Assembly: GCF_003945595.2 (NCBI RefSeq)
Contig: NW_024104349.1
Location: 496,001 to 560,000, forward strand
Source: Pipra filicauda
Taxonomy: Eukaryota > Chordata > Aves > Passeriformes > Pipridae
Length of the DNA: 64,000 bases
Direction of reading: 5' to 3'
In this document: positions 1 through 9,222 of the stretch, in pieces
Position numbering within the stretch: position 1 is the stretch's first letter
Layout: every line of letters begins with the position of its first letter
The notes under the pieces: model-generated
What the model was told of the DNA's origin: nothing
Seen by the model: the letters and a program-made list of their open reading frames with translations, nothing else
Database searches by the model: none
Made by a program: the position numbers and the translations under genes

Positions 1-213
1 CCGCCTTCGCAGCCCAAACATCTGCAGCAGAGTTGTTTCGAAACCCCGCAAGAGTTCATGGCTTTGGGCAGAGCGGCGTCCGGATCCGGCTTGTCCCTGA
101 AGCTCTGCCACTTTCTTCCTGCCGGTCTCGGGGATCAGGCTAGCATGGTTAGTACCTCCTAGAAGGACTTGGCATAGTAGGATGACCATCAGCATTCGGT
201 TACCAGGAATCAT
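1..213 (-). CDS. BMP4: Bone morphogenetic protein 4 precursor, N-terminal 71 codons (cut by window edge)
   Basis: Read on the minus strand from the ATG at 213-211, this gives 71 in-frame codons up to the window edge. BMP4 is a secreted TGF-beta-family ligand. It is made as a preproprotein, dimerised and furin-processed in the secretory pathway, and signals through BMP type I/II receptors and SMAD1/5/8. Visible here are the MIPGNRML start, a hydrophobic signal-peptide core (about residues 8-20, [13 protein letters not shown]), a likely cleavage site near residue 24 (NHA/SLIPET), and the start of the prodomain with [21 protein letters not shown]. This agrees closely with recalled vertebrate BMP4 and differs from BMP2. 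The prodomain remainder, furin site and cystine-knot ligand lie left of the window. The start is set by family agreement and the context ACCATGA (A at -3). Internal Met7 and Met9 are weaker alternatives. No frameshift is seen. Confidence 0.97.
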   Translation of the reverse strand, partial: MIPGNRMLMVILLCQVLLGGTNHASLIPETGRKKVAELQGQAGSGRRSAQSHELLRGFETTLLQMFGLRRR

Positions 214-220
214 GGTGTCT
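1..220 (-). other. BMP4: BMP4 first coding exon (partial) with splice acceptor at 222-221
   Basis: Just upstream of the ATG the minus strand reads a T-rich tract (GTTTTTTGCACCCCAG) followed by AGACACC and the start codon. The acceptor AG is at 222-221, so the exon carries only 7 nt of 5'UTR before the ATG. The recalled human BMP4 mRNA has the same AGACACC immediately before the start, which supports this boundary. The exon runs off the left edge of the window. Confidence 0.9.
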
Positions 221-420
221 CTGGGGTGCAAAAAACGCGACAACAAACAAGAAGAAAAGTCAGGATGAGAAGCAAACCCCCCCCTTCTCTTCCGAATAAA
301 CTTTAAAAAAGTAATAATAAGTAGTAGTAATAACAACCATAATAACTGGCAAAAGGACATGGGGAGCAGCCCCCGTTCGAGCGGCTGCCGGGGCAGTGAC
401 CAGCCCCCGGACCCGGACTG

Positions 421-580
421 CCCGCAGCCCTCTCGGGAAGCGGGTCCCCGGCGCATCCCGGTCCCGCTGTCCCGCAGCCCTTCGGGAAGAGGGTCTCCGG
501 CGCATCCCGGCCCCCTCGGGCAGGCGGGTCCCAGGCGGGTCCCCGGCGCATCCTGGCCCCGCAGCCCCGCCGGGACGGGA
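421..580. repeat. GC-rich minisatellite in the BMP4 5' intron
   Basis: About three imperfect units of 43-50 bp are present, each holding a CCCGCAGCCC-type start, a CGGGAAG/CGGGCAG core and a CCGGCGCATCC end. The end motif recurs at about 447, 498 and 543. Units differ by small indels and duplications (GGCGGGTCCC doubled in the third), as expected of replication slippage. Confidence 0.75.
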
Positions 581-711
581 CGGGACCGGGAGAAGCGGCG
601 GCGGCTCCCGGCGGGGAAGCGAAGGGGAGCGCGGCTCGGCGCGATGTGGGGCCCCAGGTTCGAATCCCGCCGCCGGATCCCGGGAAGGGAGAAACCGGGA
701 TAAGAACATAA

Positions 712-765
712 AAGTTTTTTAAATTAAAAAAAAAAGAAAAAAAAAATAAAAGTAAAATAAAAGCC
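712..765. repeat. A-rich low-complexity tract in BMP4 intron
   Basis: Nearly uninterrupted A with scattered T and G on the plus strand. It forms a poly-pyrimidine stretch near the 5' end of the intron on the transcribed (minus) reading. Confidence 0.8.
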
Positions 766-824
766 CCGCGCTGAAAACCAAAAGCGAGGCGGAGGAAGAA
801 GAGGAAGAAGAGGGCTGTACTCAC

Positions 825-870
825 TGACAGCAAGCAAGGCATATCAGCACAGTCCATGATTCTGGAGAGC
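825..870 (-). other. BMP4: BMP4 noncoding 5' exon, 3' part (5' end not determined)
   Basis: The minus strand reads CCAGAATCATGGACTG, then a Met-Pro-Cys-coding stretch, then CTGTCA before the GTGAGTA donor. Recalled human BMP4 5'UTR ends with nearly the same bases before joining AGACACC-ATG, so this is the homologous last leader exon. Further upstream the bird sequence becomes too GC-rich and diverged to place the transcription start. The exon probably extends well into the CpG island, so the upper limit given is only the end of the recognisable part. Confidence 0.85.
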
Positions 871-1480
871 CAGCCCGGACCCAGCGCGCCGAAAGCCCCG
901 GGGCAGCGGCTGCCGAGCGCCTCCCGCGATCGCCGCCCGGCGCAGTGCGGCCGCCGCCGCCGCCGGCCCCGGTTTTCTGCCGGCCCCGCAGTCACGTGGA
1001 GCCGCGCTCGCCGCCAGCCCGGCCCGGCCCGGCCCGGCCCGCCGCCCCCGGCCCGCCCCCGGCCCGGCCCGGCCCCGCGGGGGACGGCCCGACACCGCCC
1101 CGCCCGCGCCCGCGGCCCGCCAGGGAGAGCGGGGACCCCCCGGCGGGGCCGCGGGACGGGCGCGGTGGGACCCCTGCGCATCCCCCGCCCCGCTCAGGTG
1201 CATCCCCGCGGGACCCTCCCGCACCGCCCCGGCCCCGCTGTCCCCCGGGAGGTGCGGGCACCGCGAGGCTCTCCCCGAGGGACCGGTCTGGGAAGGGGGG
1301 CTCGGGAAGCGGCTCTCCCGCGAGGAGATGGGAGGGAGCGCTTGGGAACGAGGAGGAGCTGCTCGGGGAAAGGGACGGCGGCAGAGAGAGGGTCCCTCCT
1401 GTGCTCCCACCACCCGAGAGTCCCTCCCCGGGGTTGGGAGCCCGCTGCCAGGCCTGGGGCTCGCTGCCCTAGGTTCCCAC
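871..1480 (-). promoter_or_regulatory. BMP4: BMP4 promoter region, TATA-less GC-rich
   Basis: The region just 5' of the recognisable leader exon is extremely GC- and CpG-rich. It contains GC boxes (for example CCGCCCCGCCC at 1095-1105 on the plus strand) and a perfect E-box, CACGTG, at 993-998 within GTCACGTGG. I see no convincing TATA box. This fits a CpG-island promoter with dispersed start sites. Exact starts cannot be placed from sequence alone. Confidence 0.75.
1018..1078. repeat. GGCCC-type GC array with G-quadruplex potential on the BMP4 sense strand
   Basis: The plus strand is almost entirely CCC and GGCCC repeats (CCCGGCCCGGCCCGG and variants). The minus strand, which is BMP4 sense, therefore has many closely spaced GGG runs with 1-4 nt loops. 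This can fold as a G-quadruplex or GC hairpin in the promoter or leader. Confidence 0.8.
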
Positions 1481-2283
1481 CCGCCATCCAGGTTTTCTCA
1501 TCCTTCTCCTGACCCTTCCCTCCCTGGCTGCCTGCATAGCTCTCTTCCCCTTCCCACCAGGCCCGGTGCCCAGACCCCCACCTGGATGTGCAGCAGGCAC
1601 CTTTCCAAGGGCTGCATGAGGCCACAGCTGGCTGCTCCAGAGGGATCTCCAGGAGGAAGGATGCTCCCTGCCCCACAGTTCAACCCCAGCATTGCCCTGG
1701 GCCAGCTTTGGGGCTGAGACTAAGAGCCAGACATCCCAAGGCTTGAGACTGTTCCCAGGTGGAGTCTGGGGACAGACTGGTCTCCCAGTAGGGCACATCA
1801 ATTGGGCATACTGGGATTGATGTGGAGAAGGCAGCTCCAGAGGAGGACACCCTAATGAAAAGTGATGGATGCCACGTGTTTTGGAGACATGGAGTAGACT
1901 GAACCACCCCACAATAAATGAAGCCAACTCCACCAGGGCATAAGAATCTTGCCCCTTTGCCCTACTGGGGTGTCCCTTTATGTTGGGCAAACTGTCACCC
2001 ACGGCGAGAACAGCTGGTTAATTTATGAGACCAAAAGATGTGGTCGTGGAGTGGCCATGGGAACTCCGAAGCTCATCAATTAACCACAACCAAAAACCAG
2101 CTCAGAAACGATGACTGTGAACCAGCCACGTGGCCACAAACCACCGGGCTGCCGTGCCCAAGTGTGCAGCAAGCCCACACCAGCACCTCGGCGTCCTTCC
2201 AGCGCTGCCCCAGAGCTCACACACCATCCCGTCACAGACGCCTCCTTTTCATATTTCACTTTTTTTTTTCTTTTTTTTCCTTT
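1481..2283. other. Unique promoter-distal flank, ending in a pyrimidine tract
   Basis: Single-copy-looking sequence with falling CpG density. ORFs here are short and unrelated to any family I recognise. At 2258-2283 there is a T-rich pyrimidine tract. No clear regulatory signature is seen. Confidence 0.6.
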
Positions 2284-2359
2284 AGCTCAGACCTGACCCA
2301 TGCATTAGAAAAGCCCAGGGATGTCACCGAAAGGACACGCACAGATAAAAGGCAGTGCT

Positions 2360-2830
2360 GACACGGTAATATCTCTGAGTTATTCCTATACCACTCCGAG
2401 TTTAAAAGAAACATCTGTTAGCAAGGTATTTGGACTATGAATCCATCAAAATTTGTGAAATATTGCTATCGCCATTTCAAACGTATCACACTGTGTGTTA
2501 TTCTTAACAAGTGAAAACAATTTTGGGAGTAGCTGCTGTGCAACTTTTTAAAGTTAAATAACATTTTCATTGAAAATACTCCAGTCTATAAACAAAGTTT
2601 ACACGAGGGCCTGTATGGCTCTAAGACAGACCTCTGGATCGGGAAAAGCAACGGGCTCCCTCTTTGTGGGAGCAGTTGTGCTCTTTGTCCGAAGTCCTCG
2701 GTCGGATTTTGTTGGGATCAGAGGGCGGCCGTGCTGGAAACGTTTGTCCCTGAGAAATTCAGTCCCGCGGCATCCAGTGCCTGCTCTCTCCTAAGCCATC
2801 CCGTCAAACCGAGATCCCAAAATTCGCTTA
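2360..2830. promoter_or_regulatory. AT-rich proximal candidate conserved element, about 1.5 kb upstream of BMP4
   Basis: A repeat-free AT-rich block. It contains ATAAACAAAG at 2588-2597, which overlaps a Forkhead core (ATAAACA) and a SOX/TCF-like core (AACAAAG), and a cluster of CpG-containing segments at 2697-2770. Its position close to the promoter and lack of repeats suggest a proximal regulatory element. No alignment was available. Confidence 0.3.
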
Positions 2831-4980
2831 TGTAACGCTGGTTAACCGTGCCCTGCGAGGAGGTGGCCAGCTGGGGCCAGGGAGCCAGGGCAGAGCAGTG
2901 TGGTTTGGGCTCTCGTAGGAGGCAAGAGCGTATTTGAGTAGCTCCTTGGTTACTAAGAAGTGTTAGTCATGGGGAAAGCTGTAGTATTTATTCCGTAAAA
3001 TGTAAATACATAACCCAAACCACAAAGGAATAACCATGGATGGAAATAGTGTAGCATTTACCGAGGGAGCCGAGCTGCCTTTCTACAGAAGCTGCATTTC
3101 CTCAGCCCCATAGAGTGTAATTCACCTTGAACGGAGCTTCTGCTCCAGCCCGTGGAGTTACACATCGGCTGAACTCGGTCCAGGCACACTAAACAACCCA
3201 GTGTGTTATATATTCCAACCAAAAAAAAGTGATGCCAAAACGGAGCTAAAAATACAAATGTGGAAGGTTTGAAAAGCAAACACTGCTTAATTCAGCGGTG
3301 GATGCAACTTTAAAGATCCAGGACGTCAAAAATAGAAACATTGTGTCTGTGCTCAAGGCAAGGCTCACCTCCCTCTGATTACATGGGTGAAGGGGGGGTT
3401 GGTGGGGTTCTTGCCGGTGATTCGGCCCCAGCCCTACTCGGGGTCCTACAGCCAGGTTTTTTCCTCTCTGTCCTCCGTGAAAAACCTTCTGGGAATCTCT
3501 GCACCTGGACAGCAAGACCATTGGTCTCCTCTGGAAGCAAAGAACCAGGTCACTGGGGACCTCACCCTGCAAAGAATGGCCAGACAAAGAGGTGATTCAT
3601 CCTGTGCAGACCTTGGCTGTGACAGAAGACTTTGTCAGTGGCAGCAAGAAGCCCAGGAACCGGCAGGTCTCCTGGAGCCCCAGTGCCCAGCTCTGCTCAC
3701 AGAGGTCACCAGCTGAGGGGCAATTATTTGTTCTCTTTTGTTTCAACCTGGTTATCGTGGATTTGCCCAGACGTGTTCCTGATAAAATCCCAGCCACACA
3801 CACCTGACCCGTTTCCAGGTTTTGTGTGCTCAGGACCTACCAACAAGCACTGTAGGTCGATGTTCAGCACCTCTAGAAATTAGGCCAGCTCTGTTTACAA
3901 GGAAAACTTCTCCTCTAATGGCAGCATTTCAGGAGATGCCTCTGGTCTCGGACCTTCCCAAACCAGTTCTTGCATCCTATGTTATTTTTAGAGCAGCTGC
4001 ACCTTTTTTTGGGCTCTAAAGTTTGCAAACAACCCGCCTTGAGGAAAAAAAAAATAAAAGAACTTGTCTCACCAGATTTGTGCTTGAGCAGAAACAAGCC
4101 TAAAACCATAAATAAATAAATAAAGGCATATGTCAGAGACATTTTAATGACATGAATTACAGGATGCCCATAAGTGTGCTCAGATCAATTCCCTCCTACC
4201 CTTTCCTTTCAGCTGCCTAAGCTTGTCAATTAAAACAAAGGGAACTGAGCAAACAACTCCAAGGGATTATGTTTTCCAAAGTAGCTCTTCACTAAAGAGC
4301 TGGACTACGACTGGTAAAAACAAGTGCAGCTGCTTGAATGGTGAAAGGAACATTTTTTACAACCACTCTGAGATTTTCATGATTTCTCTGAGTGCTTCAG
4401 AGCTGGCCTGTTCTACCAGAATTTTCTGCCTCCTCTTGAATAAATAAATTCATACTTCTCCTAAAACACAGGACTGGGCCCAGCTTGGACTCTATTTCTG
4501 CTTTACATTAAAGTGTCTCTGCTGAGGTGTCAGGACCACGTCTAGAACCACTCCTGAGCTAAGAGGAGAATCAGGTTCAGCACTGCTGTTTTATTCCAAA
4601 CAGGGTTTTGGTTTTTTGGGGTTTTTTTGCAAGTCCCTACAAAAACACTGTGTGGGAACATTAAAATAATGCAGTTCTAAAAAGGCAGTCTTTGGTAATC
4701 AGACACATGGCAGTTGAAACAGTAGGATTGTCTGCTCTTTCCTGTTTTTAAGGATGATTTTTATTGTTTGAAGAACGCTATTAAAAGGTTGAGTGTCCCA
4801 CGCAGGGAGAACCTTAAATTGCTGTTACTTGACTTGTTCACTTCGTCACTATTCAAAGATCCCCAAGACTGAGCGAGGCTAGAAATGTTCACACAGGGAG
4901 TGCCTGTCTTCTGCTGCAAGACTCTGAGGTCTCTGCTGGTAAATGTTGTTCCTTTAGAGATGCTGGTGCCTCAAAACTAG
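2831..4980. other. Unique intergenic DNA with minor simple repeats
   Basis: No gene or CR1 copy was recognised. It holds a G-rich run at 3389-3410 (GGGGGGG then GGTGGGG), an (AAAT)n microsatellite at 4108-4124 and a T/G-rich patch at 4603-4629. ORFs of up to 113 codons overlap on both strands and look random. Confidence 0.6.
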
Positions 4981-5219
4981 GAGGTTTCTTTCAGGTTGGA
5001 GTCTCTTTCAGGTTGGAGACCAGAAAGAATTCCTTCATGGAAAGTGTGGTTAGGCATTGGAATGGGCTGCCCATGGAGGCGATGGAATTACCATCCCTGG
5101 AGGTGTTCAAAAAATGACTTGGTGCTCTGGTCTAGTTGACAAGGTGGTGATGGGTCAAAGGTTGGACCTGATGATCTTGGAGCTCTTTTCCAGCCTTAAT
5201 GACCCTGGAATTCCGTGAC
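4981..5219 (+). repeat. CR1 LINE 3' fragment, older variant
   Basis: Sense CR1 3' end with GGAATGGGCTGCCCATGGAG, then CATCCCTGGAGGTGTTC, then TTGGACCTGATGATCTTGGA, and a worn terminal GGAATTCCGTGA. It is diverged from the more numerous younger copies in this window. Confidence 0.85.
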
Positions 5220-5439
5220 TAGGAAGTGCTTCATCAACACAACTCATGAAATGAAGGTAGAGCCATTTTAATGGTCTATTGTGAACATTCTCCTGAAGTG
5301 TGTTAGAAACACATCTGTTTTAAAATCATCTACACATCGACTGGTTTCCTCAGTCGGTGTCACAAGAAGAACACGCACTGATCTCATGCAGCTTTTGGAA
5401 AGAATCCTTACCTTTAGCCCACATTCACCGTATTACTCC

Positions 5440-5890
5440 CCACTCCATCAAAGCCCCATCCCTGAGAAGCAAGGGGGACCTCCAGAAGGCGAAGAACACA
5501 TTCCTCCTGCTCTGAAATTGTGGCTGGTACTAATAAAGACCGTCATTCCTCTAACGAGCGCCATCCGGCCATATGGCCATCGGAGATAAGCAGATTCGTT
5601 TGGGATCTGATGAGTCATGAATACTTCTGGAGAATACCACAAGTGCTGGCAGCTCCCTGGCCTTGCAAACCACTCCAGTGTGTCTCTAGTACTGATACGT
5701 GGCTCTGTCTGAGTCCTGCTGCGACTCTGATATTTCCACACAACCGCGGGGTGCCGACATTTGTCTTTGTCCCTTTAATTGTAGCTCGAGATCTGCCATC
5801 AGCAGAAGCTTCAGTGATCTCAAACACTACTCCAAGGTGTAAACAAGCAGAGCAGGACATCTGCTGCAGAAACAGTTCACACCAGCTCTA
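5440..5890. promoter_or_regulatory. Candidate regulatory block with GGCCATATGGCC palindrome and AP-1 site
   Basis: Repeat-free and relatively CpG-bearing. GGCCATATGGCC at 5567-5578 is a perfect 12-bp palindrome containing an E-box (CATATG). About 30 bp further, ATGAGTCAT (5610-5618) is a perfect palindromic AP-1 site. The cluster is suggestive of an enhancer about 4.7 kb upstream of the promoter. Confidence 0.3.
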
Positions 5891-6255
5891 TTAGACTTCC
5901 AGCAACAGCAAAGGACTTTACAGGCAGGTGTTATTGCAAGTGCTGGGAAACGTCAGCACGTGGATGAATTTCGAATTTGTTGATGTGAACATCCTCACCT
6001 CAAAGCAGAGAGGAAGGATTCTGCCATGGGCTCCCTGTTGGGAAACATGGATATGCCCTGTGGCCTCCATCTTCAGCAATAATAAACTGGTGGGGCTTGT
6101 TTGTACCCGTTGCCTGGTGACAAGGTGCATACTCACAATTAATCATCATTCTTAGAAAGTGCTCACTGACCAAACTTACACAGTGGGTGTGGATGAGCAG
6201 AGCATGAGCCTCCCACAGACACAAAAAAGATGGTTTCTGAAGGAAAGGCTCCTGC
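5891..6255. other. Unique intergenic DNA, nothing recognised
   Basis: No repeat family, exon signal or motif cluster stood out in this stretch. Confidence 0.5.
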
Positions 6256-6460
6256 TCATACAATCATCAAATATGCTGAGTTGGAAGGGACCCACAAGGA
6301 TCATCCAGGGCCATCCTGGCCCTGCACAGGACACCCCAACAATCCCACCCTGTCCCTGAGAGCATTGTCCAAACACTCCTGGAGCTCTGGCAGCCTTGGG
6401 GCAAGAACCTTTTCCTAATATCCAGCCTAAACCTCCCCTGACACAGCTGCAGTCCTTCCT
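6256..6460 (-). repeat. CR1 LINE 3' fragment, subfamily B
   Basis: Antisense copy. It carries GAGTTGGAAGGGACCCACAA, GATCATCCAGGG and AGAGCATTGTCCAAACACTC, followed by CCTAATATCCAGCCTAAACC. Reverse-complementing gives the usual TTGGACAATGCTCTCAGGGA order. The tail at 6256 is worn. Confidence 0.9.
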
Positions 6461-8944
6461 GACAAACCTTTTAGCAGGACCTACTTAATGACAGCACGTC
6501 AAGGCTCTCTGTTCTATAATTGATAAAGCAAGCTAACGAGTAAGGTGTTAGCTGGGTTTATTTTCAAGGTAGAGACATTCTTACTTACTGTTACCTGCTC
6601 TGCTCCCTTCTGGGGCAAAGAAAAACCAGTGTAAGCAGAATCAGAGCCCACCTCCTCTCCCAAACAGCTACGACCCAAAAGCATCTGAGCAAGGGCACAG
6701 TTTGTGCCAACAGCAGCAAAACTTGATTTAATTTCTCTCTCTTTTCTAAATAAACAATTATTTGTTTTCCCCTTCACTGCTTCCATCATACACAGGCACT
6801 GAGTCAGCAGCCCAAAGGGGGACTTTAGCTACCTGGGAAGTTCAAAGGCCATAGATTTGGTGCAGTGCTGCAAGTAGTGGGATGCCTAAAGGAAGGCTGG
6901 CCTAATGATGAAGGAGTTAATTTGGACTTCAGAAGGTCTAGGTTCAGCTTTGTGCTTCTGTGGCAGTGGCTGAATCACCAGGAACCTACTTTATCCAAGT
7001 GGCTAAGCATATGCTAAACAGTGAAGAGTAATTAAAAAACATGGAGGCAATTAGAATTAAAGGCATGTCAGAGACTCCACTCTGGAAGAACAAGAGCATT
7101 TTGCACCATTCTCCGAAATTAATAAAAAAAAAACTTTAGTTCTAAACAGGTCCTCAAATTCCAACCTGACAAACAAAAGGCTTTCAAACCATTTCAGCGG
7201 GACTCCGGCCCCAAGGAACATATTGAAAGAGTAACATGACATGGACACTCCATATGATCCCTCCTTTACAGCACTTGGAACAAAGGTTGTACCACCCCAT
7301 CCATCATGCAGAGACACCTGGTGATTCACCTCTCATCCATGGCAGAAGAAGAAGAAGAAGGGAAGAAGAAGCAAAACCAACCATGCCTGGAAACGAGAGA
7401 TTAAACACATTGTAGTTTCCAGCATTTTCCAGAAATAGCCATCAGGGCTTTACATTACTGGCTGGCAGCCCGTGAACTGAAGGGAGGCCAATTTCTTGAC
7501 CTGCAGGTTTCAATGCAAAGACAGTCTGTCCTCCCTGATACCTTATCCAAACGATGTGGGCAAACCAGCGCTGTACGTGTGTTCCGTGCGTGTCTAATCC
7601 CACAGGCAAACCAGCCTTTCTATTAAAGGATGTTTTCAGGATCTACACTTCTTTTATTTCTTAAAATACCAGTCACCAAACACCTTACGGAGGGATAAAA
7701 CTGAGGAACTGGCTCATCAAAAAAAAAAAAAAGAGGAGAAGAGGGACTTTTAGGAAAGGAATATCTAAAAGTCAGTTTGAAGAGGGAAAAAACCTGAAAT
7801 GGCAAAAAGGGAGCGAGTCTGGAGACATCCCACATCTCACTCCCTCTTACACATGAAGGGACCTCGGAAGTGAGGGGGTGCTCACCCCCACAGAGCTCCA
7901 CCTGGGCAGAGGGTTTATGGACCCCAGAGGATCAGCAGGAAGACAGAGCAGGAGAGAAAATCGATATGGGAAAGAAGTGAAAACCAAGAAGGCAAATTCG
8001 GTCTGGGCAAAGGGCCAAGGCAAGGCCAAGTGCAATTCTAGAAAACAGGACCGAAGCCAGAGGCCCCAAGGTGTCATGACAGGCTCGCACTAGTCTGCAG
8101 TGACAACCCAGAATGACACACCTGGCAGGTGCACAGCATCCCCCAGACGTGAAGAGAAACAGCCCTAAACCTAGATTTTTGAACAAAAGTCCCAGGACAG
8201 AGGGTCTAAACCAGCAGTTCCTACTTGAGCAGGATCTGGGCTTAGCATAGCACTGGTACCTCCCAGTCCCAGCCCTCTGGGCACACTGGAGTCACACACT
8301 GATGTTACACTTTGAGTCAGGGAAAGCAGAACTAAGTCAGAGCTATTTCCCTGAGGACCTGTTTGTTCCCCTGGTTGCACCCTGCATTCCTGCCTGTTCC
8401 ACCTCTGTCCTGCTGACTCTGCTGCCTTTTCCCACCCTCTGTACACATACCTGATAGAGCAACAAGCCTCAGAACCAGGTATTGTGTGCACCACCACACC
8501 CCAATTCGAAGAAATATTGCAGAAAGCAAATGTGCAACGTCATTTATAAAACTGGCATCAGCTTACAAATGTTCCTCACAAAGACCCAACACGGAGGTAA
8601 GTCCATGGCTGCCCAAAAGTCACCTGTCCTGCCTCCAGAAGCCCTCAGCAAGTCACTTCATATCCCATCCTTCCTTCCCTACATAACACTTGGTGCAGAG
8701 GCAAAGTGGGCAGGAAATGCTGCTGTCCATCCACTCCAGACCATGCTGAGCATGGGAAGGGCAGAAGAGAAGCTGAGTGGGGTTGGGGCTTAAGAGACTG
8801 CAAGACAAAAATGAAGTGGATTAAGGCAGGATTTGAGGAGCAGAGGATAAAATGAGAAGGTCAAAGAGGACTTAGAGTCCATGAGTATTGTCTTGAGTCA
8901 GGCTTGACAGAATCTCTCTCAGTGTGGTGCCACAAGAGGTGCCA
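6461..8944. other. Unique intergenic DNA with a (GAA)n tract
   Basis: About 2.5 kb without recognised interspersed repeats. It includes (GAA)n at 7345-7371 and a 13-14 nt A run near 7719-7732. ORFs of up to 108 codons are scattered on both strands with no family resemblance. Confidence 0.6.
7345..7371. repeat. (GAA)n microsatellite
   Basis: GAA triplets repeated about eight times with one GG interruption. Confidence 0.9.
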
Positions 8945-9222
8945 TTTAACAAGGGCATGAAGTGACAGGACAAGAAAGCAATGGCTTTAAGCTGAAGAAG
9001 GATAAATTTAGATTAGATATTGGGAAGAAATTCTTCCCTCTGAGGGTGGGGAGGCCCTGGCACAGGTTGCCCAGAGAAGCTGTGGCTGCCCCAGCCCTGG
9101 AAGGATCCAAGGCCAAGTTGGAGTAACGTGGGATAGTGGAAGGTGTCCCTGCCCATGGCAAGGGGATGGAATGAGATGGTCTTTAAGGTCCCTTCCAAAC
9201 CAAACCATTCTGGGATTTTATG
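8945..9222 (+). repeat. CR1 LINE 3' fragment, subfamily A
   Basis: Contains AAGTGACAGGACAAG, then TTAGATTAGATATTGGGAAG, then CACAGGTTGCCCAGAGAAGC, then AAGGTGTCCCTGCCCATGGC, ending with CATTCTGGGATTTTATGA. A deletion removes part of the usual GGTTGGATGGGGCTTGG segment. Confidence 0.95.

Larger units (their letters stand above)
221..824 (-). other. BMP4: BMP4 5' intron
   Basis: This 604-bp intron lies between the noncoding 5' exon and the first coding exon. The donor is CA/GTGAGTA (G at 824) and the acceptor is CCCCAG (222-221). It has three compositional parts: an A/T-rich part with TAA/TAG-like triplets on the plus strand near 305-345, a very GC-rich block (360-700) containing a minisatellite, and an A-rich stretch (712-765). 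Long ORFs crossing it are products of the GC-rich composition. Confidence 0.88.
200..857 (-). other. Spliced upstream ORF overlapping the BMP4 start codon
   Basis: The uORF starts at the ATG at 857-855, runs 11 codons to the donor at 825, continues after splicing at 220 and stops at TAA 202-200. It encodes 17 residues, MDCADMPCLLSRHHDSW. The start has strong Kozak context (A at -3, G at +4). The stop lies 14 nt inside the BMP4 coding region in another frame. A scanning ribosome that initiates here would bypass the BMP4 ATG unless it re-initiates or leaky-scans, so the uORF should repress or tune BMP4 translation. The recalled human leader encodes the same peptide except at about three residues. 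Coding of a functional peptide is not claimed. Confidence 0.75.
360..1470. other. CpG island spanning BMP4 intron, leader exon and promoter
   Basis: CpG dinucleotides are dense from about 360 to 700 and again from about 880 to 1380. The flanks beyond 1500 are CpG-poor. The island is interrupted by the A-rich intron stretch at 712-850. It marks the only strong promoter signature in the window. Confidence 0.9.

Noticed and set aside
421..580. CRISPR-like array
   Set aside because: Units are contiguous, imperfect and GC-rich with no unique spacers. It is a minisatellite in a vertebrate intron.
656..670. Perfect tRNA B-box-like GGTTCGAATCC in the BMP4 intron
   Set aside because: The flanking bases do not form a T-arm stem (CCAGG against CCCGC), and no A box or acceptor stem is found upstream. 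It is a chance match in CpG-rich DNA.
303..1181. 292-codon minus-strand ORF across the BMP4 leader and intron
   Set aside because: It reads through the spliced intron, is low-complexity Arg/Gly/Pro and Phe/Leu-rich, and results from the GC-rich and A-rich composition. The true signal here is the splice donor at 825/824.
5567..5578. SRF CArG box at the GGCCATATGGCC palindrome
   Set aside because: A CArG box needs CC, six A/T, then GG. Only four A/T bases lie between CC and GG here.
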